From Desulfolutivibrio sulfodismutans DSM 3696 (GTDB lineage Bacteria > Desulfobacterota > Desulfovibrionia > Desulfovibrionales > Desulfovibrionaceae), in NCBI RefSeq assembly GCF_013376455.1, contig NZ_CP045504.1, positions 372,001 through 436,000 of the forward strand: a stretch of DNA of 64,000 bases, in the 5' to 3' direction. A program made the translations under genes and the position numbers. Each line of letters begins with the position of its first letter. Position 1 is the first letter of the stretch. The notes beneath the pieces are model-generated. The model saw only the letters and a list, made by a program, of their open reading frames with translations. It was not told the DNA's origin and did no database searches. Shown here one piece after another: positions 1-7,894 of the stretch.

Positions 1-141
1 GATCCTGCCGGAGGCCCGGCCTCCACCGTGGCTGTGCCAGGCGGCGGCGGCCGGTTGACCGTGGTCCGGCCGGGGGCGGTGACGGCCGAGGCCCTGGTTG
101 CGGCGGGATTCGTATTGACCTTCGCGGCTCCCCAGTCGTAA
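1..141 (+). CDS. 3' end of an unidentified gene (partial)
   Basis: An open frame runs from the first base to a TAA at 139-141 and carries on from outside the window. The visible 46 residues are Gly/Ala/Val rich and include the stretch RPGAVTAEALVAAG. I do not recognise the family. The same residue pattern reappears in an orphan piece of sequence at 1690-1742, just after the flavodoxin-family gene. The next gene starts 37 bases downstream on the same strand, so the two could be cotranscribed. Confidence 0.45.
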   Translation, partial: DPAGGPASTVAVPGGGGRLTVVRPGAVTAEALVAAGFVLTFAAPQS

Positions 142-177
142 TTTCGCCAAGCGCGTGAAAAGCCTTCGGAACATGGC

Positions 178-960
178 ATGCAAGACAAAAAACAATCCCC
201 CCCGCAACCCGCGCCCCGGGCGAAGCTGATCGTTTTGGCCCTGGCCGTGGCCCTTTTGGGAGGCTGGGCGATGTTTGCCGAAATGAAAACCAAAGACCAC
301 GCCGGGCCGCCGCTTCTCGTCTACGGCCCCGGCGGGCCGTATCTGCCCATGCGCGAATGCGCCGAAGCCTTTTCCCGGGAGTTTTCCATCCCGGTTCAGG
401 TGGTGAAAGGGCAGCCGGAGCAGATCGCCGGACGCGTGGCCACGGATGGCGACGTTTATTACGGCGGCGCGCCTTACATGATGGAGGATTTCATCCTGGA
501 TTATCCCGGGGTGGTGGACGAGGCGACCGTGCGCCAGCTTTTTCCCCGCCGCATCGGGATCATCGTGCGCCGGGGAAATCCCAAGGGCATCCGGGGGACG
601 GCTGACCTGTCCCGGCCCGGAGTGTCCATTCTGGACGTGGGTCTGGAGAACATGGAGGCCTTTCGCGGGGATGCGCCGGGCGGGACGAAAAATGTCGGCC
701 TGCACGTGACCTCCGGCGAGGAGGGATTTGCGGCCTGGACGGCGCATCCCGAACTGGACGCCTGGGTGACCTACCGGTCCTGGTTCGTGCGCCTGACCGG
801 CGGGGAGGCGTTTGTGCCCATCGACGGCCCAGGCGGGCTTCGCGGCACGCCCGTGGCCCTGACCCGGCGCACCAAGCGTCCCGACGAGGCCAGGGCCTTT
901 GTGGATTTCCTTGGCACGGACGCGGCCCGTCGCATCTTTCAGAAACACGGCTGGGAGTGA
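178..960 (+). CDS. AcfC-like periplasmic substrate-binding protein
   Basis: This 260-residue protein looks like an extracellular solute-binding protein of the type found with ABC transporters. Residues about 15-35 form one hydrophobic N-terminal segment (signal peptide or anchor). The mature part opens with LLVYGPGGPYLPMRECAEAF, which matches the start of the AcfC/ModA-like binding proteins, followed by GGAPYMM and a Gly/Pro-rich C-terminal lobe. AcfC-type proteins are related to molybdate and sulfate binders, but the ligand cannot be read from the sequence. No permease or ATPase gene is adjacent. An alternative ATG lies out of frame at 173. The ribosome-binding site is weak. Confidence 0.7.
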   Translation: MQDKKQSPPQPAPRAKLIVLALAVALLGGWAMFAEMKTKDHAGPPLLVYGPGGPYLPMRECAEAFSREFSIPVQVVKGQPEQIAGRVATDGDVYYGGAPYMMEDFILDYPGVVDEATVRQLFPRRIGIIVRRGNPKGIRGTADLSRPGVSILDVGLENMEAFRGDAPGGTKNVGLHVTSGEEGFAAWTAHPELDAWVTYRSWFVRLTGGEAFVPIDGPGGLRGTPVALTRRTKRPDEARAFVDFLGTDAARRIFQKHGWE

Positions 961-1021
961 TCCGCGCCGCAACCATGGTAGGCCGGAGCATGCAGCCGGG
1001 GCCGCCGAAACGGAGGGCGAC

Positions 1022-1684
1022 ATGAGGATTCTGGGTATCTGCGCCAGCCCCAACGGCAAAAAGAGCCAGACCCGGCGGTTGGTCCAGGGGGTTTTGGACG
1101 GCGCGGCCTCCTGCGGCGCACAGGTGGAATTCGTGGACCTGTGCAGACTTAAAATCGAATTCTGCATCGGCTGCCGCAAGTGTTTCGATACGGGGTCGTG
1201 TTTTTTTAAGGACGACTATCAGGGGCTTTTGGACAAGATGCTGGCCGCCGACGGCATGGTCTGGGGTTCGCCCAACTATTCCTTCTGCGTCAGGGCCCAG
1301 ATGAAGGCCTTGATCGACCGCATGGCCGATGTGATCCACCTGCAGTCCTTCGACGGCAAATACTGTTGCGCAGCGGCCACGGGCGGCCGCGACGACACGG
1401 TCATCACCCGCTACCTGTCCATGAATTTCCTGGATTTCGGGGCCTACGTCACCGGCACGGTGGGCGCGGTGGTGACCCAGGGGCCGCAGGCCGTGGAGGC
1501 GGCGGAACAGACCGCCACCACGCTGGGCCAGGCCCTTTTTGCGGACATCCGCGACAAGCGCGCCTATTTCGACCAGCGCAAGGACATCGACAAAAACCGC
1601 CATGAGTTCCAGGCCAAGATACGGGCCGCCAAGGACGTGTGGCGCAACCAGTACGCCTATTGGGAGGCGCGCGGCTGGCCGTGA
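1022..1684 (+). CDS. Flavodoxin-family NAD(P)H-dependent reductase (iron-sulfur flavoprotein-like)
   Basis: This 220-residue cytoplasmic protein begins with MRILGICASPNGKKSQT, the FMN-phosphate loop of the NADPH-dependent FMN reductase / flavodoxin-like fold. A cysteine group C48-x2-C51-x2-C54, followed by C60, resembles the cluster region of iron-sulfur flavoproteins (Isf), so it may carry a 4Fe-4S cluster as well as FMN. WGSPNYSF at about 80-88 is the usual flavin-ring loop. I chose ATG 1022 because a GGAGGG ribosome site lies just upstream; the frame is open back to 899 but that part looks random. The redox partner is unknown. Confidence 0.75.
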   Translation: MRILGICASPNGKKSQTRRLVQGVLDGAASCGAQVEFVDLCRLKIEFCIGCRKCFDTGSCFFKDDYQGLLDKMLAADGMVWGSPNYSFCVRAQMKALIDRMADVIHLQSFDGKYCCAAATGGRDDTVITRYLSMNFLDFGAYVTGTVGAVVTQGPQAVEAAEQTATTLGQALFADIRDKRAYFDQRKDIDKNRHEFQAKIRAAKDVWRNQYAYWEARGWP

Positions 1685-1689
1685 GGCGG

Positions 1690-1778
1690 CCGTGGCGCGG
1701 CGGGGAGCGGTGACGGCCGAGGCGTTGATGGCGGCGGGATGTGCGCTTGTCCGGGATCAGGGGGTCCGGGGGAAATGA
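1690..1778 (+). repeat. Orphan copy of the coding tail seen at 59-111
   Basis: Bases 1690-1742 align without gaps to 59-111, with about 44 of 53 positions identical. In the matching frame they encode RRGAVTAEALMAAG, close to RPGAVTAEALVAAG of the partial gene at the window start. There is no start codon or ribosome site of its own and the frame stops at 1778. It looks like a fragment left by duplication of the 3' end of the upstream gene, but short similarity in GC-rich DNA could also arise otherwise. Confidence 0.4.
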
Positions 1779-1816
1779 TTTTCCCCGGGCGGGGTTCGGG
1801 GCGGCAGCCCCGACTT
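1755..1816 (-). repeat. Dispersed C/G-rich repeat, copy A
   Basis: This copy has a GGGGGAAATGATTTTCCCC palindrome followed by CGGGCGGGGTTC and a GGGGCGGCAGCCCC hairpin. Close relatives occur at 26572-26652 and 49654-49740. Here the element lies inside the 3' end of the GT9 glycosyltransferase frame and encodes its last residues and stop codon. Confidence 0.65.
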
Positions 1817-2749
1817 CTTCAGGGCCTCATGCACCCGCTCTACGCTGACACCGGTCAGACACGGCGGCGACACGGGGCAGCCCGGCGCGAAATCCCCTGA
1901 AGTCACCTGCACGCACGGGCTGCATGGCATGTCCGCCGTGACCACGGCCATGCCCTCCGGCGCCCATTGTCGGGGCGAGGTGGGCCCGAACACCGACACC
2001 CCGGGAACGCCGAGCAGGCCCGCCAGATGCATGGGGCCGCAGTCCGCGCCGAGAACGGCCCAGGCCGGGCGCAGAAGCGCCATGAGTTCCTCGAGACTGT
2101 CCGGGACGCGGCGCGGCCACGGCCCGACATCCACGCCGCGTTCCACTTCCGCCGGTCCCAGCACGAAAATCGGTTCGAGACCGGATTTCGCCAGCATCCC
2201 GGCCAGCCGCAGAAAATTATCCATGGGCCAGGTCTTTTTGACGTGCCCCGCGCCAGGGAACAGAAGCACGGCGGGCGGGCCTGGTTTTCCCATACCGGCC
2301 GAGGGCGTCCGGCCTCCGAAGCGATCCCGGAAGACGGCCAGCCAGTCGTCGCGCCAGGGGATGCCCCGGGCGGCCAGGGCCTCGCGGTAGAGGGCAGAGG
2401 GCGGGTCGAAGCGGCCCGGGACCACCCCGGACAGAAACAGGAAGCGCGGGTCGTCCGGGATGTCCGGCCGCCGGAAAAGCCCCGGACGGACCACCAGGGT
2501 GTCGGCCAGTGATCCAGGCCAGCGGGGCGCGCCGTACAGGGCATCCAGTTCACGGCAAAGGAGTGGGGGACAGGGGGCCGCGCCCAGGGCCGCGAAAAAG
2601 GGGGCATGGCCCGGGCGGGTGCGGAAAAAATGCGATACCGTGCGAAAATGCGCACAAAGGCTGAACGCCGCAGGCCAAGCCGCCAGCATGTCGCCCAGGG
2701 CTCCGTTGTGCTCGAAAACGATGCGGCCGAAATCATTCTTGTCAGTCAT
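1757..2749 (-). CDS. Glycosyltransferase family 9 (heptosyltransferase-like)
   Basis: A 330-residue GT9 family protein, the family that transfers heptose to lipopolysaccharide core on the inner face of the membrane. Visible family features are an N-terminal Rossmann strand with HNGALGDMLAAWPA (residues ~14-27), LFPGAGHVKKTWP at the start of the second lobe, and the nucleotide-sugar site GADCGPMHLAGLLGVPGVSV followed by FGPTSP. I start at ATG 2749 because the N-terminal strand begins there; the longer open frame upstream is not family-like. The last ~18 residues (SGLPPRTPPGENHFPRTP) come from the dispersed repeat at 1755-1816, so the natural C-terminus may have been replaced. The acceptor sugar is unknown. 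It diverges from the Nudix gene. Confidence 0.75.
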   Translation of the reverse strand: MTDKNDFGRIVFEHNGALGDMLAAWPAAFSLCAHFRTVSHFFRTRPGHAPFFAALGAAPCPPLLCRELDALYGAPRWPGSLADTLVVRPGLFRRPDIPDDPRFLFLSGVVPGRFDPPSALYREALAARGIPWRDDWLAVFRDRFGGRTPSAGMGKPGPPAVLLFPGAGHVKKTWPMDNFLRLAGMLAKSGLEPIFVLGPAEVERGVDVGPWPRRVPDSLEELMALLRPAWAVLGADCGPMHLAGLLGVPGVSVFGPTSPRQWAPEGMAVVTADMPCSPCVQVTSGDFAPGCPVSPPCLTGVSVERVHEALKKSGLPPRTPPGENHFPRTP

Positions 2750-2851
2750 ATTCGTTTGGCGTAACTTTGAAAAAAGGAAAATGAAGGTTTTTGGCCGGTT
2801 GCCCCGCAAGCCCCGCCAACGGGCGCCAGGGGTGTCGGCCAGGGAGGCGGC

Positions 2852-3319
2852 ATGCCCTCGACCAAGCCTTGCCCCCACTGCGGCCAGCCCGTGGTGCATT
2901 ACGCAAATCCTGTGCCCACCGTGGACGCCCTGATCCATATTCCCGGGCGCGGGGTGGTGCTCGTCAAGCGGAAAAACGATCCGCCCGGCTGGGCGCTGCC
3001 CGGAGGCTTCGTGGACTACGGCGAGACCGTGGAGGCCGCCGCCATCCGCGAGGCCAAGGAAGAAACCGGGCTGACCGTGGAACTGACCGGGCTTCTCGGG
3101 GTCTACTCCGACCCCCGGCGCGACGCGCGGCAACACACCATAAGCGTGGTCTTCACCGCCCAATGCCTGGACCCAGACGAGCTGGCCGCCGGGGACGACG
3201 CCGGGGACGCGGAGGTCTTCCCCCTCTCCGGGCTGCCCGAGCCCCTGGCCTTCGACCACGGCCGCATCCTTGAAGATTACGCCCGGTTGTATCGAAAACA
3301 CAATCCGCGTCCCAGATGA
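2852..3319 (+). CDS. Nudix hydrolase
   Basis: A 155-residue protein with a complete Nudix box at residues 52-74 (G52-x5-E58-x7-R66-E-x2-E70-E71-x-G73-L), which binds Mg2+ and hydrolyses a nucleoside diphosphate linked to another moiety. The N-terminus begins with CPHCG, half of a zinc ribbon as seen in some ADP-ribose or NADH pyrophosphatases; a second Cys pair is not visible. Substrate is not predictable beyond ADP-ribose-like compounds. It is divergent to the GT9 gene across about 100 bases and precedes glgA by 84 bases. Confidence 0.8.
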   Translation: MPSTKPCPHCGQPVVHYANPVPTVDALIHIPGRGVVLVKRKNDPPGWALPGGFVDYGETVEAAAIREAKEETGLTVELTGLLGVYSDPRRDARQHTISVVFTAQCLDPDELAAGDDAGDAEVFPLSGLPEPLAFDHGRILEDYARLYRKHNPRPR

Positions 3320-3403
3320 TTTTCGGCCTTGTCACGGGACCGGCATGATGCGAAGGATAAAAGGGATGAGGACGCATGGTCGCAGGCCATTTCGGGGAAT
3401 GTG

Positions 3404-4861
3404 ATGAAGTTTAACCACAAGGTGTTGTTTGTCGCCTCGGAGATGTATCCGTTCTCCAAGACCGGCGGTCTAGGCGACGTCATGGGCTCCCTGCCCGTGG
3501 AACTCAAGCGCCAGGGCGTGGACGTGGCGCTGATCTCTCCCTATTACGGCCGCCTGAACACCGGCGACCACCAACTGCGGCTGGTCTACTCCAAATGCCG
3601 CGTGGGCTACCCCTGGGCGCCCGTCACCGCCGACATCTATACCGCCACGCACGAGGACGTCCCGGTCTATTTCGTGCAACGCGGGGAATATTTCGACCGG
3701 CGCTACTACTACAACACCCACGACGGCGACTATTTCGACAACTGCGAACGCTTCATTTTTTTCTGCCGGGCCACCCTGGCCTGGGCCAGCCGCCTGGACG
3801 GGGCCCCGGCCATCGTCCACGCCCACGACTGGCAGGCCGCCCTGGTTCCGGCCTATCTGCATTTTTTGCGACCCGAGGCCCCGTTTTGGCGCAACACCAA
3901 GACCATCCTGACCATCCACAACCTGGCCTTCCAGGGTCGCTTCGCCTCCCGGCTCTTTTTCGGGTCGGGCCTGCCGCCCGAGGCCTGGACCATGGACGGC
4001 GCGGAATACTGGGGCGACTTCAACCTGCTCAAGGCTGGCATCGCCTACAGCGATCTGGTGACCACCGTCAGCCCCTCCTATGCCCTGGAGATCCTTTTCC
4101 GGCAGTGCGGTTGCGGCCTGGAGGGCATCCTCACCAAGCGGGTCTTTAATCTGCGCGGCATCCTAAACGGCGCGGACTACACCGTGTGGGATCCCTCGGG
4201 CGACAAGTATCTGCCCTGCACCTACAACCCGGATGAGCTGGCGGGCAAGGAGTTGTGCAAGCGCAACCTCCTGGCTGAACTGGGCATGAAAAAGAAGCTG
4301 GCCAAGCGGCCGGTGCTCGGATTCATCGGCCGGTTGCGCCGCCAAAAGGGCATTGATCTCTTGCTCGACATCCTGCCCAGGCTCATGGAGCAGGACATCG
4401 GCGTGGTGGTCCTTGGCGAGGGCAATCTCGAATTCGAGGCCAAGCTCCTGGACATGGTGGAGCGCTATCCCGGACGCCTCGGGGTGCGCATCGGCTACAC
4501 CGAGGATCTGGCCCACCGCATCCAGGCCGCGTCGGACATCTTTCTCATGCCCTCGCGCTACGAACCCTGCGGCCTGACCCAGATCTACGCCCTTCGATTC
4601 GGCACTCCGCCTGTGGCCACGGCCGTTGGCGGGCTTCGGGACACCATCGTCCCCTGGCCCGATCCGGCCGCCACGGGCTTCACCTTTGCCGCCGCCGACC
4701 CGGACCTGTTTTTTGCGGCCATCCAAAACGCCATCGACGTCTATTCCCGCCCGGACGAGTGGCGGGAGATGGTCGTGCGGGCCATGCGCGCCGACTTCTC
4801 CTGGGAGAAGGCGGCCAAGGCCTACATCCAGGTCTATCGGGAACTGGGGGCGGACCTATGA
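3404..4861 (+). CDS. glgA: Glycogen synthase (ADP-glucose:starch glucosyltransferase)
   Basis: A 485-residue GT5 enzyme that adds glucose from ADP-glucose to the growing alpha-1,4-glucan in the cytoplasm. The N-terminus carries the ADP-glucose motif KTGGLGDV at residues ~19-26; [11 protein letters not shown] is the conserved middle motif, and RYEPCGLTQ near the C-terminus is the catalytic-lobe signature. Length is normal for the family. ATG 3404 places the first strand ([13 protein letters not shown]) correctly and has GGGGA upstream; GTG 3401 is adjacent and possible. glgB starts 9 bases after the stop, so the pair is an operon for glycogen storage. Confidence 0.93.
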   Translation: MKFNHKVLFVASEMYPFSKTGGLGDVMGSLPVELKRQGVDVALISPYYGRLNTGDHQLRLVYSKCRVGYPWAPVTADIYTATHEDVPVYFVQRGEYFDRRYYYNTHDGDYFDNCERFIFFCRATLAWASRLDGAPAIVHAHDWQAALVPAYLHFLRPEAPFWRNTKTILTIHNLAFQGRFASRLFFGSGLPPEAWTMDGAEYWGDFNLLKAGIAYSDLVTTVSPSYALEILFRQCGCGLEGILTKRVFNLRGILNGADYTVWDPSGDKYLPCTYNPDELAGKELCKRNLLAELGMKKKLAKRPVLGFIGRLRRQKGIDLLLDILPRLMEQDIGVVVLGEGNLEFEAKLLDMVERYPGRLGVRIGYTEDLAHRIQAASDIFLMPSRYEPCGLTQIYALRFGTPPVATAVGGLRDTIVPWPDPAATGFTFAAADPDLFFAAIQNAIDVYSRPDEWREMVVRAMRADFSWEKAAKAYIQVYRELGADL

Positions 4862-4870
4862 GGACCGGCC

Positions 4871-6826
4871 ATGACAGTCGATCTTACTCCTGTGGCGTCG
4901 AGTCCGGTTAACATCGCTGAATTCGACCTGTATCTGTTCGGCAAAGGCCGTCACTTCGATCTCTACCGCGTGCTTGGGGCGCATCCCGATGTCCGCGACG
5001 GCCATGCAGGCTATCGTTTCGCCGTCTGGGCCCCCCATGCCCGGGCCGTGAGCGTGGTCGGGGATTTCAACCAATGGTCCCCGGGCCTCCACAAGCTCTA
5101 TCCCGTGGCCGCCTCGGGGGTGTGGGCCGGATTTGTTCCCGGCGTGCCGCGCGGGGCGCTGTACAAGTTCGCCGTGCGCCAGCACGGCGGGGACATGGCG
5201 CTCAAGGCCGACCCCTACGCCTTTTTCGCCCAGTACCGGCCCGAGACGGCCTGCCTGGCCTGGGATCTGGACAATTATTCCTGGAACGACGTGGCCTGGA
5301 TGCAGGCCCGCCGGGAGCGGGGCCTGCCCATCGACGAGGCCGTGTCCATCTACGAGGTCCATGCCGGTTCCTGGCGTTTCAAGACCGACCAGTACGGCTC
5401 GTTTTATTCCTATCGGGAACTGGCCGAGACCCTTCTGCCCTATGTGGCCGACCTGGGGTTCACCCACATCGAGTTCATGCCCCTGGCCGAGCACCCCCTG
5501 GACGAGTCCTGGGGTTACCAGACCGGCCACTATTTCGCCCCCACCTCCCGGTTCGGCCAGCCCGAGGATCTCAAATTCTTCATCGACGCCTGCCACAACC
5601 GGGGCGTGGGCGTCATCCTCGACTGGGTGCCCGGGCATTTCCCCAAGGACGCCTGGGGACTTGGCCGCTTCGACGGCACCGGGCTCTATGAACACGAAGA
5701 CCCACGCCAGGGAGAGCACCCGGACTGGGGCACCTACGTCTTCAACTTCGCCCGGCACGAGGCAAGGAATTTCCTTTTGGCCAACGCCCTCTACTGGCTC
5801 AAGGAATTCCACATCGACGGCCTGCGCATCGACGCCGTGGCCTCCATGCTCTACCTGGACTATTCCCGGCAGGACGGGGAGTGGGTGCCCAACGAATTCG
5901 GGGGCAAGGAGAACATCCCGGCCATCGAGTTTCTGCGCGACCTCAATACCGTGGTGCATGAGCATTTTCCCGGCGCGGCGGTCATCGCCGAGGAATCCAC
6001 CTCCTGGCCCGGGGTGTCGCGGCCGGTCTACGCCGGAGGACTGGGGTTCACTTTCAAGTGGAACATGGGCTGGATGAACGACACCCTGTCCTATTTCGCC
6101 AAGGAGCCCATCCACCGCTCCCACCATCAGAACAACCTCACCTTCTCCATGCTCTACGCCTTCCACGAGAATTTCATTCTGCCCCTGTCCCACGACGAGG
6201 TCACCCACGGCAAAGGGGCGCTTTTGTCCAAGATGCCCGGGGACATGTGGCGGATGTTCGCCAATCTGCGGCTTTTCTACGCCTACATGTGGGCCCATCC
6301 CGGTAAGAAGCTCTTGTTTATGGGCGGCGAGTTCGGGCAGTGGCGGGAGTGGAGCTCCCGGGAGCCCCTGGATTGGGCGCTTCTGGATTTCCCCACCCAC
6401 CAGGGGATCATGGCCCTGGTGCGCGACCTCAACGCCTTCTATCGCCGCACCCCGGCCATGCATGTCCGGGACAACGATTGGACGGGCTTTGAGTGGGTGG
6501 ATTTGACGGACTACGCCTCTTCGGTCATCTCCTTTCTGCGCAAGGCCCCGGACGGCGCCCAGATCCTGTGGGTGTTCAACTTCACCCCCGTGGTCCGAGA
6601 AAAGTACTGCGTGGGCTGCCGCGCGCCGGGATATTGGCGGGAGCTTTTCAATACCGACGCCGCCTGTTTCGGCGGCTCAAACGTCGGCAATGCCGGAGGC
6701 GTGCAGGCCCGGCCTTCGGCCCTTGGCGGCTGGCCCCATTATCTGGAGTTGACCCTGCCGCCCCTGGCCGCCCTGGCCCTGACCCCGGAATCCGGCCCGG
6801 CGCAGGCCCCGGGCCCGGCGTCCTAG
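4871..6826 (+). CDS. glgB: 1,4-alpha-glucan branching enzyme
   Basis: A 651-residue GH13 branching enzyme that cuts an alpha-1,4 chain and rejoins it as an alpha-1,6 branch. The N-terminal CBM48 domain (about 30-120) holds FAVWAPHARAVSVVGDFN. The (beta/alpha)8 barrel has the nucleophile D321 in GLRIDAV, the acid/base E374 in VIAEES and D442 in LSHDEVTHGKG. The C-terminal beta domain ends in a Pro/Ala tail. Spacing of 9 bases behind glgA and the shared strand indicate cotranscription; no glgC or glgP is visible in this window. Confidence 0.94.
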   Translation: MTVDLTPVASSPVNIAEFDLYLFGKGRHFDLYRVLGAHPDVRDGHAGYRFAVWAPHARAVSVVGDFNQWSPGLHKLYPVAASGVWAGFVPGVPRGALYKFAVRQHGGDMALKADPYAFFAQYRPETACLAWDLDNYSWNDVAWMQARRERGLPIDEAVSIYEVHAGSWRFKTDQYGSFYSYRELAETLLPYVADLGFTHIEFMPLAEHPLDESWGYQTGHYFAPTSRFGQPEDLKFFIDACHNRGVGVILDWVPGHFPKDAWGLGRFDGTGLYEHEDPRQGEHPDWGTYVFNFARHEARNFLLANALYWLKEFHIDGLRIDAVASMLYLDYSRQDGEWVPNEFGGKENIPAIEFLRDLNTVVHEHFPGAAVIAEESTSWPGVSRPVYAGGLGFTFKWNMGWMNDTLSYFAKEPIHRSHHQNNLTFSMLYAFHENFILPLSHDEVTHGKGALLSKMPGDMWRMFANLRLFYAYMWAHPGKKLLFMGGEFGQWREWSSREPLDWALLDFPTHQGIMALVRDLNAFYRRTPAMHVRDNDWTGFEWVDLTDYASSVISFLRKAPDGAQILWVFNFTPVVREKYCVGCRAPGYWRELFNTDAACFGGSNVGNAGGVQARPSALGGWPHYLELTLPPLAALALTPESGPAQAPGPAS

Positions 6827-6877
6827 ACCCTTTTTCCCTGAGGCATCCCGCTTGTGTGGGCAAAGGAGCATGTTGCC

Positions 6878-7882
6878 ATGGAGCGAGCCCGCATGAAGAC
6901 CGTGCTCATCACCCTGGGCGATTCCAACGGCCTGGGTCCGGAACTGGTGTGCCGCCATTTTTTGGAAGGCGCCAGTCCCGTGGACGGCCGCTATCTGCTT
7001 ATCGGGCCGGAAACGGCCCTTACCTGGCATGTGGCCCGCCTGGGCGGGGGACGGTTCTGGGAGCGCCTGGCCGCCCCGCAACAGGCAGCCTCCCGGGACG
7101 CCGGGGTGTACCTGTACGTGCCCGAGCGGCTGGAGGGCATGGCCGTTTTGCCGGGGGTGGAGAACGTCAGCGGCGGACTGGCCGCCGGACTTTCCCTGGA
7201 CGTCGCCTGCGACTTGCTCATGGGGCGTCTGGCCGGGGCCATCGTGACCGGCCCCTTGAGCAAGCTGGCGCTCAACCGGGCCGGGTTCGCCTTCCCGGGA
7301 CATACCGAGTTTCTGGCCGAGCGGGCCGGAGTCGGCCCCGAAGGGGTGTGCATGCACCTGTGCGGGCCGCGCCTGCGGGTCAGCCTGGCCACCACACATC
7401 CGCCCCTGCGGCAGGTTCCGGACCTCATCACCCGTGAGCGTATCCTGACCTGCCTGCGCCTGACCCACGGCTTCGTCACCGCCCTGGGCCTGAAAACCCC
7501 CATCGCGGTGTGCGGGGTCAATCCCCATGCCGGGGAGGGCGGGCTGCTTGGCCGGGAGGAGATCGAGGTGGTGGAACCGGCCATGGCCGAGGCCCGGGGC
7601 GAGGGCATCGACGCCGTGGGGCCGCTTCCGGCGGACACGGTTTTTTTCCGGGCCGCCGCGGGCGAATTCTCCGCCGTCCTGGCCATGTACCACGATCAGG
7701 GTCTTGGGCCGCTGAAGCTTCTGCACTTCCACGAATGCGTCAACGTGACGCTGGGGCTTCCCTTCATCCGGACCTCCGTGGGGCATGGCACGGGGTTTGG
7801 GCTCGTGGGCACGGGCAAGGCCGACCTGGGCAGCTTCCGGGCGGCGGTGGAGTTGGCCCGGACCCTTCTGGCCGCCGGGTAA
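6878..7882 (+). CDS. pdxA: 4-hydroxythreonine-4-phosphate dehydrogenase (PdxA)
   Basis: A 334-residue metal- and NAD-dependent dehydrogenase that oxidises 4-phosphohydroxy-L-threonine in de novo pyridoxal phosphate synthesis. Family motifs are GDSNGLGPEL near the N-terminus, GHTEFLAERAG in the middle, the metal ligands within NPHAGEGG and the hallmark YHDQGLGPLKLLHF near residue 275. AAGGAG lies 11 bases before ATG 6878; a GTG at 6854 is also in frame. The helicase gene follows after 12 bases, so they are probably transcribed together, though the functions are unrelated. Confidence 0.9.
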   Translation: MERARMKTVLITLGDSNGLGPELVCRHFLEGASPVDGRYLLIGPETALTWHVARLGGGRFWERLAAPQQAASRDAGVYLYVPERLEGMAVLPGVENVSGGLAAGLSLDVACDLLMGRLAGAIVTGPLSKLALNRAGFAFPGHTEFLAERAGVGPEGVCMHLCGPRLRVSLATTHPPLRQVPDLITRERILTCLRLTHGFVTALGLKTPIAVCGVNPHAGEGGLLGREEIEVVEPAMAEARGEGIDAVGPLPADTVFFRAAAGEFSAVLAMYHDQGLGPLKLLHFHECVNVTLGLPFIRTSVGHGTGFGLVGTGKADLGSFRAAVELARTLLAAG

Positions 7883-7894
7883 TCCGCCGTCGCC

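Noticed and set aside
899-1021. Upstream extension of the flavodoxin gene
   Set aside because: In-frame sequence before ATG 1022 overlaps the previous gene and is unlike the family; the GGAGGG site fits ATG 1022.
4856-6463. 535-residue minus-strand open frame opposite glgB
   Set aside because: It mirrors the codons of a certain gene and has no family signature; a GC-rich shadow.
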